Shown here: positions 54,202-64,000 of the stretch, one piece after another
How positions within the stretch are numbered: position 1 is the stretch's first letter
Layout: every line of letters starts with the position of its first letter
From: Thuidium tamariscinum
Lineage: Eukaryota > Streptophyta > Bryopsida > Hypnales > Thuidiaceae
Reading direction: 5' to 3'
DNA: 64,000 nt
Assembly: GCA_947034885.2 (NCBI GenBank)
Contig: OZ019759.1
Span: 1,552,501 to 1,616,500, forward strand
Made by a program: the position numbers and the translations under genes
Notes under the pieces: model-generated
Told to the model about the DNA's origin: nothing
Database searches by the model: none
What the model saw: only the letters and a program-made list of their open reading frames with translations

Positions 54202-55982
54202 AGATGATGGTGATTAGTGTTTTGAGTTTGGGGGTTCAGGTTTAGGGTAGTGGTTTGAAGAGTTTGGGCTTACAAGTTCATTGTCATTGGTAGCTTAACA
54301 GTTTGGATTGCTTTTTTCATCATTTTATGTGTGGCTAGAGAATTTCACGTTTGGATTTCCTATATAAATATATTTCTCTTTTGTTATTTCACAAGTGGTT
54401 TTAAACATAAAGCAGTGCATTAAAAATTTTGTTTGTTCCCCTCCTAGTCATGACTGTTTCAAAGGTTGTAGTCTACAACTTGTCAAGTGTGGAATACACA
54501 TATTAAAGGCAGTCAGTTGGTTGCGCGTCTGTAGCTTAGTGGAAATATTAATGTGAAAGATGAATTGAAGTTGACTAATTGTAAGAGGTGACAAGTTCCA
54601 TCTTTCATGCTTTTATAGGCTGATATACTTGTAGCTTGAACATTCTATAATAGTAAAATTTTTTACTTCTAAATTCTCAAAAAAAACACTTATTGAATGG
54701 AATGAAGGTGATAAGTATTGTATATGAAACACAGGTGGTACATTCATTCCAGTGGCCTTCTAGCATTAACACAGTTGAGTCTAAAACTAAAAAGCATTGA
54801 ACACATATTCGAAAATTAAAAAGGCTTTGCTGGCTTCTGAATTTATCAATTAATGATATTCATTTGAACTTCTCAGAATAGGATGGTGACATAAATTCTT
54901 TTCCATTAAAAATTCAAGGTGAAAGACACGTCTCGACTCTTGAGAATTTCATGAAAATTGTAATGAAGAGTGCCATCATTCCATTTTTAAAAAAGTGACA
55001 TGGAAGAGTCAATTTAGCATACATTTTGTGGCTATAAGCACCAAAAAAAGAATTAGCCACTTTATTCCATTGTAATAAAGTTAGATTTAACTGGCAGTCA
55101 TTGATTCCTTTATGACGGACTCCAATGCAAGCACTTCGGAAGCTTTTGTCATGATGCCGAAATCAACCACCGCATGTTCAGATTGGCATTGTTGCCCAAC
55201 AGTGCTATTGCCGGCAAGGAACGCTGACTTCTATTTAATACCTTCTTTTGATTCATATTCCTTCAATTTGCATCATGGGCATATAAAGCTGACTGAAAAT
55301 TTAACTCAAAGCAGATTCTCAACCCACTTTGACAAATGAGTCATCGATTTTTTTGGATAGGAAAACAAACCATTTCCGGGTAGTTTTTGATTTATTTTTT
55401 GGGAACAACTGGCAGAAGCCAACTACTTCCAATTTTTTTTTTTTTTGAACAAATGGGAAGAAACCATTGCATTACATTAGAAACCAAAAGAACCAATACA
55501 CGCCAAGCATGAATAGTTGGCAAACGAAGAGAAAAAGAGCAGAAGAGAAGAAAAAAGAGCAAAGAAACTACTCAAAGGACACCAAAGGAGGACCCTAAAC
55601 CCTAAACCCTAACTATCAAACCCCAAAAACTTTGGATGAAATCGCCAAAAAACTTCACATTAAAAAAAAATTGGATGAGAATTGCCAAATTTTGGATGAA
55701 AATCAAATGATAGACATGTAATATGTGTTAATGTAATATTTTGTATCCAATATGTGGATGAATGTTGAATTTTGGAGCACCACTATAACATTTTAAATCG
55801 CCATTGTGGCTATTCTCGAAAAATGAAAAAAAAAACCCTGCTGAAGACAATAATATGAAAAATTAAAATTAATTACATCAACCCCCTAGTAGACTCCAAT
55901 AAAACAAATTGTAGTAAATGTATATTTTTGACATAAGTGTAATTAGCTAGTTTATAATTTCTTTTCAAATTCTACTCACTAC
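54202..55982. other. no gene recognised
   Basis: AT-rich flank of the DDE transposase remnant. A T-run at about 55428-55445 and a short CCCTAAA tract at 55589-55612 are the only landmarks. The frame at 55112-55339 (75 codons) has no known domain. Confidence 0.4.
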
Positions 55983-56247
55983 ACTAACCTCCAAAATAGA
56001 GGTTAGTATTTGTTGGGGGAAAAAAAATGGGAAAAAAAATATGCCACATATCATGAACTACACTAACCTCTATTTTGGAGGTTAGTGTGGTTAGGGACAA
56101 AGGGTTTCTTTGCTCAAATATGCCACATGTTACTAATTGCACTAACCTCTATTTTGGATGTTAGTGTAGTTAGTGACAAATGATTTTCTTTTTCACAATA
56201 TGCCACATGTCACTAACAATACTAACTTCAAAAATGGATGTTACTAT
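55983..56247. repeat. four hairpin units, ACTAACCTCTATTTTGGAGGTTAGT type
   Basis: The palindrome with arms CTAACCTC / GAGGTTAG occurs at 55983-56007, 56061-56087, 56140-56166 and, degenerate, 56221-56247. The spacing is 74-81 bp, and each of the last three follows an ATGCCACAT motif. The arms are conserved better than the spacers. Confidence 0.75.
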
Positions 56248-56479
56248 GGTTAATGATTTAGTTTTCCGTAAATAATGCAATATGGAATAGGGCATACAAT
56301 TGTAATGGAATTAGGGTATGGTATTACAAATAAACTTTTCATCTAGCATTATGTCGTCTTATTAATTTGCATTATAAGCCTTTTTAGAAACTTGATAAAA
56401 AAATAGACTTAATGTAATTAAGACTTTGGAAATAAAATACATTAGGAATTTTTTTGAAAACTCGGCCAAACCTTTAGAG

Positions 56480-58030
56480 TGGTTTTTTTATTATTATAAA
56501 ATATGCAAATCGGAAACCATTTTGGTATTAGATCATATGATTTAACACAAAAAAAAGCAATTTAGAAATGGTTGTAGGTTATAGGGTATGATCTAGGTTA
56601 CACAAAAATATGCAATTTGGAAATGCTCTCAATGTTAGATCATATGATCTAATAGCAAAAAAATGCAATTTTGAAGTGTTTGTGTGTTACATTTAGAAAA
56701 ATAATTTTAGAAAAATTCATGAATTGTGTCATTAAAAAATCATAGATTTATGTAATAATTGGTTAGAAAATGTTCGTGATGAATTTTATTTTAATTCAAT
56801 TGCTTAGGTATATTACATATGGGTAACATCCATATATACATCTTTGACATAAAGAAGCGCCCTTGTAAGTAAAAAGAATAAACTCAAGGAAGAATTTAAT
56901 TTGATTGGTCACGTAACCAAGTTTTGTCAAATTTGACGTGACCAAGTTTTGTTAGTTCTTGTGAACCAAAGTTTATGGTCAATTTAACATTAGAAAAACA
57001 AGATTTTAAGTTGACACTTAGCATTATAAATGTGAGTAGATAAATCATAATCATTTATCTATTGCTCGTGGCATCCAATCGAAAGCCACAAGAGAAAGAA
57101 AGGAAATAGGGGACATAGTTTTTTAAATTTTTTTAGAGCCCCATTTTTTCTTAATAAATTGTAGGACTTCACATTGGCCCCTAAACCCAAAACCCTTAAA
57201 CCCTAAACCCTTAAACCCTAAACCCTAAACCCTAAACCTTAAACCCTTCTATTATTCCTTTGTATTCTTGTCTTCTATTTTTTAGGGCTAGAATTTCGTT
57301 TTAGCAAATTTAAAAAAAATCTTTGATGATAATTTTAAATTGTGAGTTTCGTTTTAGTATTTATTATTGTAAATACTAAACCCTAAGCCTGAAACCTTGA
57401 CCCTGAACCCTCTGCCTTGACCACTAAATGCTCAACAAAAGTGTGTTCTGACGGATCTAGCATTCGGTCCCAAAGAAAAAGTTGTATTCTGACCAATAAA
57501 TTGCCAGTTAAGCTGTATCTGGACCTCAGTCAACGATTCGCATGCCAAGCCAATTAATTGCATACCATGTTAAGTAATATTACACCAAGTCAACCAATTG
57601 GGATCAAAAAATTGAGATGAACTAATTAGGATCAAATATTTAAGGATAATACAAAATAGAAAATTAGAATGCAGTTTCACCAAGCCTTTCTAAATGATGA
57701 TATTTTCTTCTGAAGTTCTAAGGGTAGTGTTGTTAAAATATAAATTTTTTTAAAGATGAATGTTTAACACCAAAACTAACACCAGAACCATTTCCACATT
57801 GCATATTTTTTAATATGTTTAGTTATATGAGTTTTGGCTCCCAAACAAAATATGGAATATGACTTTCGTTTTGGTGTTTGTTCAATTTATGTAACACCAC
57901 CAAAAAATGAAAGTAGGAAATGGTTTAGGTGTTAAATCATATGGTGCAATATTATTATAAAATATGGAATTTGGAAATGGTTTTTGTGTTACATCATATG
58001 ATCTACCACCAAACACTTTTGCATATTCCA
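56480..58030. repeat. dispersed degenerate repeat with ATCATATGAT palindrome
   Basis: Units of roughly 70-80 bp (TATGCAATTTGGAAATGGT ... TTAGATCATATGATCTAA ... ACAAAAA) recur at about 56480-56720 and again at 57850-58030. They share the ATCATATGAT core. Between the two blocks lies ordinary AT-rich sequence with telomere-like tracts. Confidence 0.5.
57178..57246. repeat. telomere-like CCCTAAA tract
   Basis: Perfect and near-perfect CCCTAAA units (some CCCTTAAA) in a row. Weaker tracts follow at 57370-57420 and 58530-58610. The orientation is opposite to the tract at 22259. Confidence 0.75.
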
Positions 58031-58230
58031 TTTTTTTTGGGTGCCACATTTTATGAACTAAAATATGAACCATTTTCTAATTGCATAATTTGTTTCTGTG
58101 TTCGACCATATGATTTTAATTGCCAAAACCATTTCCTCATTGCATATTTCTTTTTAATTGGGTTAGACTTTAGAGTATGGTCTAACGCACAAATCATTCT
58201 CAAATTCTATGTTTTTTGTGTGTTAAATTA

Positions 58231-60023
58231 ATCTATTCTGTATACTATAATATATACCTAATATGGCTTAAGATTATAGTAAAATCTTACGATTTTAAGT
58301 AAATGGTGTAGTTGATTGGATTCATTCCTACGTATTCAACTAGAATGTGGACAATGAAGGTTATGTAAATTGAATTTTGTTCAATTAATATTCATCTAAG
58401 AAGCTATAAAAAATAAGTTTTTTTATAAATGGAAAAAAAATGTTTTACTAAAACCAAAAATACAATTGCCTTTGAAAAAGTCTCAATTATTTATTATAGG
58501 TTATAGGCAAAAACACTTTTTGGAATTATCCTAAACCGTATACCCTAAATCCTAAGCCTTGAACCCTGACCCTAAGCCCTCCACTTTGACTCCTAAACCC
58601 TAAGCCATATTATATTGAATAATCAAAGAGCCTTGGCGCCTTGCATGCTAGGTCAACTAATTGGGATCAGACATTGGGGTTACAAAATGCTTCATACATT
58701 GGATTGACTTAAAATGTAGTTCGACTTTGTAATTATAAAAGATTTTTTATCAAGATTTATAGCGCTTCTTTGCATTGTGCATTTGTGCTTCTTCGCACAA
58801 CGCTTTCATGTTTTTTGAATCCACAATTCTTATTGATATGGGAGTAGTCTAGAGACACTTTTAGGCCATGATGAACAATACATTTCAAAAGTTCATGATT
58901 TGGGATAGTTGTATTTATTTTTCATTATTTCAATCAATAATACAAAGTCTGACATGAAAAATATTTTAGAATAAATCATATTTTAACATATTCAATAAAT
59001 CACATTTTATACATATATTGAATTTGGTTTGAATATGTATACCCCTAAATTCTTAAAATATTTATTATTTGAATTAAATAAGCTCATCTATAGATCGACC
59101 CAAATCATATAGAGTACTTCTTTGTACCTAAGCCTTCGAATTTTTTTTACTTTTGGAGGACCTACGATTCCATTTTCGTTAAGTCTCAATTACATTACGA
59201 TTCCATTTTTCGTTAAGTCTCAAAAAGGATGAAAAATTAAATGGTCTAACTTGAATTCAAATTAAATTTCCAAAAACATATAAATACATAAATTACATAC
59301 CATCCAAGGGTAGTATTTCAACATCTACAGTTTCTTGTTCTTGAATCAAATGTCAAGTACCATTGCAAGAAATTGGAACAACAGCAAAGTCTACAGACCT
59401 GTCAAAGGAGAGAAAAAGCAGCCACTACAAACTGAAGAGAAGAACAAAGACGGAGACACCAAATTTCTGAAAAGGCCGACAACATATGGTCCAACTTTCA
59501 TCATATTTCGGTTCATTTACTCAATGTGTCAGGTTGGAATCAACTTGGCATTACTTGTAACCTTCTAATTCAATCACCAGTTTAGCTAGCAAAATAGAAA
59601 TGAAAAAGCAGCCCTGCACTGATTTAGAAGTGCCTCCCAAAGGACTTTGTAGGCAAAGGAAAGATATCCAGACTGAGCAAGACCCTAGACACAAATTAGA
59701 TCATCTAAGTCACTCAAATGAAAACAAAATTGAGATGTAAGAATCATTTATTTCATTGGTATATAAATATACCTTGTACAATTTCAAATTACTACAAAGC
59801 AACTTCTACAATTCCATTTATAGTTGCAAGTAACCTCTCTACTTCCCTCCATTTTTAAACCCTTTTAAAAAAAAGGATTGGCACTAAAGAAGAACGGGAA
59901 TATGGCAATTTGGAGGGAACTTGAATGTACATTGCTATTCCTGTACAGTAGCATCTCAAATATGCACTCCAATACTAAACTTCCTCAATCCTTCAGCAAT
60001 ACTCGTACTCCTAGTTCTTGCTT
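58231..60023. other. no gene recognised
   Basis: AT-rich sequence. The 77-codon frame at 59335-59568 starts with ATG and has a hydrophobic end, but I recognise nothing in it. Confidence 0.4.
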
Positions 60024-60177
60024 CCTTGCAGTCCAGTCCAATTCAAAATTAGTTTACTGAATCAAAGATGCGCTGTAAAAATTCAAGTTTGGCTTAGTAT
60101 CCTTGCAGTCCAGTCCGATTCAAAAGTAGTTTACTGAATCAAAGATGCGCTATAAAAATTCAAGTTTGGCTTAGTAG
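60024..60177. repeat. 77-bp tandem duplication
   Basis: Two copies (60024-60100, 60101-60177) both start CCTTGCAGTCCAGTCC and differ at a few positions only. The duplication is recent. Confidence 0.9.
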
Positions 60178-60344
60178 AATGTCTTACCTAGTTGGCAAGT
60201 AGTTGCTTCTGTCCTTGTTCATTCCTGCACATATGCAACAGTGAAAATTTCAATCTGAAATGCGGTAGTCTCCAGTGATTTGAACAATAAGTACTGAGTG
60301 ATTTGTACAGTAAGTACACTTATTGATCTGACTTGACCCTCTCA

Positions 60345-60490
60345 AAAAAATTCGACACAATTACAGACTTCCGCATTCAACACTTGACAAGCAATGATGA
60401 ATGATGATCGGCACAATTATAGACTTCCACATTCAACACTTGACAAGCAATGCTGAATGATGATGACAAGCAATGATGAATGATTGGATA
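60345..60490. repeat. tandem duplication, about 64-bp unit
   Basis: Two units containing ACTTCC.CATTCAACACTTG and ACAAGCAATG.TGAATGATGAT, followed by a third partial unit. Few differences between the copies. Confidence 0.8.
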
Positions 60491-60730
60491 CAGAGTATCT
60501 GACCTTGTTAGCTAGCTCTTCTCTTCAGAAATTGATTTCTTCAAAAACGCAATTGCAAGCTGGTTAAGCAAACTGTAATCCTAAACCTTGGAGACCTGAG
60601 GTTTTCAAAAGTAATGGTCCTTGAAAGCCGCTTCTTCATGTTCAGTCCACACAATGTGGCAAAGATCCCGTGTCACAGCTCGCAGCGGTCACTGTCGTTA
60701 AAATATTACCATTAATTAGACGTCCATTAA

Positions 60731-60971
60731 CCCTTGAGCGCCCAAGCGTCCCAAATCTGGCCTCTCTAATTTGAAAAACTTTCTTGTTTGACTATTATAA
60801 TCTTTTGAGTGGTACGGTCGAAGGACATGTCCTTTTCCCCAAACCTCTAGGTCTCTCTTGACTACCAATTGGTACGGTTGGATTATGTGGATTTCTTCTT
60901 AAAAGAAAGTGTAAGTGGAATGAGTTTGGAAAGGTTTGGATTTCAGTGAATTCGCTCTGGGCGCTCAGGGG
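60731..60971. mobile_element. TTAA-flanked MITE, 241 bp
   Basis: The ends are CCCTTGAGCGCCCA (60731) and the inverse of CCCCTGAGCGCCCA (to 60971), bordered by TTAA at 60727-60730 and 60972-60975. The inverted ends differ from those of the 18627-19545 element, so it is a second piggyBac-like family or another TTAA-targeting element. No coding capacity. Confidence 0.8.
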
Positions 60972-61450
60972 TTAAGTAAACTTCCATTAATTAGACTTTG
61001 ACATTATTACACTATGACATCATTACACTATCACATCTTTGAACATTTAAGTTCAACTTCTCCTAATTCCAAAACTTCAGATTTTAGACTACATGAAGAC
61101 AAAGACAATGATCAAATCCATAACTTCAAATTCTAGACTACATAAAGGCAAAGACAATGATTACCTCTAGGCGGCTCCATTCCACCTAAACACAAATTCC
61201 TAGAAGACAAACCATCAACAAACTTGCTGCAAAATATAAGTTCTAAACACCAATGTAAATGAGTTTGAAGAATCTGAGGTAACTTGGGCTTCAACTACAA
61301 ATTTGTAAGCCTTTGTAGTTCACCTACTTAGAATGTATGTATGCAATGCGTAAGGGAAGTTTTCTAATGTGCCTTATAATGTTTCAATGAAAAAACCTTC
61401 CCCCTAATTATGTACAACGTAATGTACATTATAAAAAATACAGCCTTCTT
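60972..61450. other. 3' flank of the SUVR gene
   Basis: Holds a small tandem duplication near 61080-61165 (ACTACAT.AAG.CAAAGACAATGAT). It probably contains the 3' untranslated region of the SUVR gene on the minus strand. No polyadenylation signal can be chosen with confidence. Confidence 0.35.
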
Positions 61451-64000
61451 TTAGGGTTTGTAACGGCAGTAAGCACTACCACATAAACATGCAAAAGAAG
61501 GTAGTTCAGCATCGGCAGTTCTAAAGTCCTCACCATAATCTTGTAAATGAACACAAAACTAAAAGTGAAAACAAAAATCTGGTTAACAAAAACCTCATGC
61601 ATGTCTATAAGGTGAACATATCAAGAAAACCATTACAGTGTTCTCTTCTGGTTGCTATTTCTAGAATCACAAAACAAATTTTTCCATCTTAATTGCCTTA
61701 TCTTCGAGCTCTCCTATATTCTCTCCTTTCCTTGACTGTCGTATCTTCCAATTGTCTACTCTAGCTATACTATGTTCTCTTATTTTTTGCAATGGATTCG
61801 GACTAGGTGTGTTCACAAATATAAAAGGAAAGAAAAAAGAAAAAAGTAACTAGTTCTAAAAAAAATAACCAAGATCAAACCGTCAATGGACTGGGCCAAG
61901 AGTGTTCAAAGAAATAAATGAAAAGAAGAAAAAAGAAAAAGTAATTAGTTCAAATACAAGTGACCAAGGTCAAATTGTCAATGGATTTGGGCCAAGAGTG
62001 TTCAAGGAAATAAAATAAAAGTAGACAAAGGAAAAAGGAACTAGTTATAAAAAAACTTACCCAGGTCAATTCGTCCCCTGCTGAAATGCCAATTTTTGCA
62101 AAAAAGGCAACATGATAGAATCTCTTGTCTCCTTCGTTGATTTTCACAGGCATGTCTATAACATTAGCATCTTCGCATCTGTATGAAAAATTGAAAATGT
62201 GAGTAACATATGTATTACTAAGTGAACTTCAATGGAAAAAAAGAGACAAAATTGCAGCAGAAGGGCAAGGATAACTTTACCTGTGATTCATGAATCTCGC
62301 AACATTCCCAAAAAACGTTGTATCGATACATAATGCAATATTATCTGTGGCTGTGCATTTCGATGGCCAGTGAGCATCCAATTGCAAAGAGTATGATTGC
62401 TTAAAACCCATTTCCTGATGCCATCTCTGATTCCGTTGCATCATCTCAGAATTTGTTAATATCTCCCCTGCCAATTCAAAAACAAACCTCCCAGCTTCCA
62501 AATTCACCTTCGTTCTTACTCCCCAACCCCGATCCCAGTGTGAAATACCTGCAATAGAAAAATGACCTAAAGAAATTAGTGAAGTAAAACAGCTTGACCT
62601 TTACGGGAAGCCGGAAACAAGAGGAGCAGCCACTCTAATATCATAAAATCAAAGTTCCTAAACTTGGCGAGGTACCGACCTATCACTGAAAATAAAACAA
62701 ACTAGTGCAACATGCCCCTTGGAGCAGGAAAGGGGTCGCCGTGGCAATCCAAGGACCCTATCTACATAGTTTTTTCTAAAAGAAAATTACCTAAATTTAT
62801 CTAAGGAATTGTCTCGTACCAAATGCTTGACAGACTCTATGTTTCATAGATCAAGGTCTTTAATTTTGGCTCACATTTCGGCGTAGCAGCTGCTTCTAAA
62901 TAAAAACAAAGCATTTTGGCATGCAGCAGCAGGCTCTAAATAGGGAGCTGCAGTTGGAGGATCTAATTTAAGATTTAAATTTATTTTATATTTCATTCGT
63001 TGCTTTTTATTTATTTAAAAAAAGTTCAAAAGAAAGCGTAATCCCCGCAGCTGCCCAATCTCAACTTGAGCGCTCTCCAATTCCTTGTCGTGACAGTCAA
63101 AAGTAAATGTAAAAGCTGAAGTTAGAATACTCACAATGATAAATTCATGGATTCTAAAACATGAATCACTACTATAATCCTGTAGGTTAGAATATGCACC
63201 TCAACCTTGCATTTCATGCCCTGCTGAACCACACGATTCCCACACAAAGCATGACATTGACATTTGATATTACATTCTTCAATAAAGAGACGTGACATAT
63301 GGCCATGACACATTGCTTCCTCAGAATTTGTTGTGTCTCCTTCATCCGGATGGAAGCATCCTTCTCCTTCGGCACAGTACAAGATTTCGCTGTGATTTGC
63401 CTACATGTAGTAGCAATTTACAAGCACATTAGAATATCTTGTGGGACCCCTACATGATTCTGATTAGTGTGTGTACCTGACAGACCATGCCCAAAATAGT
63501 TTTGAACAAGGAATTCTTTAAGTGAAAGTGATTTCGATTACATACTTTGTAGAAGGTGATTTACAGACAAGGACGATTACAACAAAATTAAGCACGTGAA
63601 ATTACTATGTCCAACTTCATGAACAGAAGTAGGAGTAATATATTGACTCACACGTCCACGTATATTATATCCAAGCACGCTGAAACTCTCATGAAAGCAC
63701 CAATTCATAAACTTCAGAAGTTATACTAAACTATCTCTTCATGACAACATTTTTTCCTTTGAACATTACCTGTTGAAGATACTTGGGCTTCAAGATTCCT
63801 CCCGGCAAGTAGGAAAATTCCTTAAGTTTTGCGTAACATGAGCATGATTTGCCAACGGCAAGACAAGAGTCTCCACAGTTACTACAACTGCATTCGATTT
63901 GATCCAAAGTTGATTTCACAGAAGCAGCTTTGGAAACTATACTTCTAGTCATATATTGGAAGTCTCTAGGGGGAGATGCCCCATTTGCAGACCTCAACAC
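61451..64000 (-). CDS. SUVR1/2-like SET-domain histone methyltransferase (C-terminal part)
   Basis: Six exons are visible (minus strand): 64000-63770 (continues beyond the window), 63400-63200, 62548-62281, 62178-62061 and 61539-61451, the last ending at TAA; the 63400-63200 exon may use a nearby donor. The pre-SET Cys cluster is IECSCSNCGDSCLAVGKSC, then FIEECNIKCQCHALCGNRVV. SET motifs are GWGVRT, FELAGEILTN, GNVARFMNHR + CEDAN, FYHVAFFA and GDELTW + DYG. The post-SET is CLCGSAYCR. SUVR proteins methylate or bind H3K9 chromatin and act in transposon silencing in Arabidopsis. Two one-base slips occur: in GGG at about 62535 (frame shifts between FHTG and DRGWG) and at the TGG/GTAAGT donor (62061), where DYG needs one more G. 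Both are G runs, so assembly error or recent decay is possible. Otherwise all catalytic motifs are kept. Five exons are listed with certainty; any further exon is outside the window. Confidence 0.88.
61840..62060. repeat. tandem repeat in the last SUVR intron, duplicating the 5' splice site
   Basis: Two degenerate copies (about 61843-61921 and 61931-62010) of the exon end/donor region lie in the intron. Minus-strand cores are GACGAATTGACCTGGGTAAG (real donor), GACAATTTGACCTTGGTCAC and GACGGTTTGATCTTGGTTAT. Each is followed by a T-rich stretch and ACTAGTT or a variant. The copies no longer have the donor GTAAGT. Confidence 0.7.

Noticed and set aside
55428-55560. T-run as the tail of an inverted LINE or SINE
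   Set aside because: No coding remnant, promoter boxes or target duplication could be found around it.
1-64000. CRISPR arrays, rRNA or tRNA genes
   Set aside because: No regularly spaced exact repeats of CRISPR type and no tRNA A/B box pairs or rRNA blocks were recognised; the sequence is clearly eukaryotic.

Overview
This window is nuclear DNA of a green plant. A bryophyte or another early-diverging lineage is possible, but the species is not recognisable. The evidence is Arabidopsis-type telomere units (TTTAGGG/CCCTAAA), GT-AG introns, plant-type transposons (tnp2/CACTA and DUF659-hAT) and a SUVR-type histone methyltransferase gene at the right edge. Most of the window is transposable elements of many ages, nested in each other, in AT-rich sequence.

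Layout. 1-2.7 kb: nothing recognisable. 2.7-7.6 kb: decayed CACTA (tnp2 + DUF4216) transposase gene, interrupted by a 216-bp CACTA foldback element. A second copy of that foldback lies at 9.75-9.96 kb and another family at 8.6-8.9 kb. 11.05-12.88 kb: a TGT...ACA element without an ORF. 14.33-31.22 kb: a 16.9-kb hAT-type element with 8-bp target duplications (TTATTTAC) and CAGGGTTG inverted ends. It carries three genes: a DUF659/hAT transposase, a protein kinase (opposite strand) and a coiled-coil RING-H2 protein. All three have the same promoter layout: an array of GGCCGTC/GACGGCC motifs, a TATA box, a leader of about 200 bp, then ATG. A fourth array sits at the right end without a gene.

31.30-38.70 kb: two related 3.7-kb elements, one inserted in the other. 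Each has TGT...ACA ends and its own 5-bp target duplication, and each encodes one gag-like/coiled-coil protein, but no long terminal repeat pair is visible. They look like very long solo LTRs that contain a gene. 39.92-41.87 kb: non-autonomous CACTA element with a near-perfect 170-bp internal hairpin. 44.9-46.6 kb: a broken multi-exon minus-strand gene of unknown function. 49.4-54.2 kb: a broken multi-exon DDE transposase gene with DFTEN / SDGCAGQFK / HGKG motifs. 54.2-61.4 kb: AT-rich, with hairpin arrays, telomere-like tracts, tandem duplications and a 241-bp TTAA element. 61.45-64.0 kb (minus): C-terminal half of a SUVR1/2-like SET-domain gene with six visible coding exons. It is the only clear host gene, and it shows two single-G frame slips.

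The elements decay in a common way: most in-frame stops are TAG or TGA rather than TAA, as expected from C-to-T change at CAG and CGA in CHG/CG-methylated DNA. SUVR proteins belong to transposon silencing in other plants, so their presence beside this cluster is apt, but no functional link can be shown from sequence.
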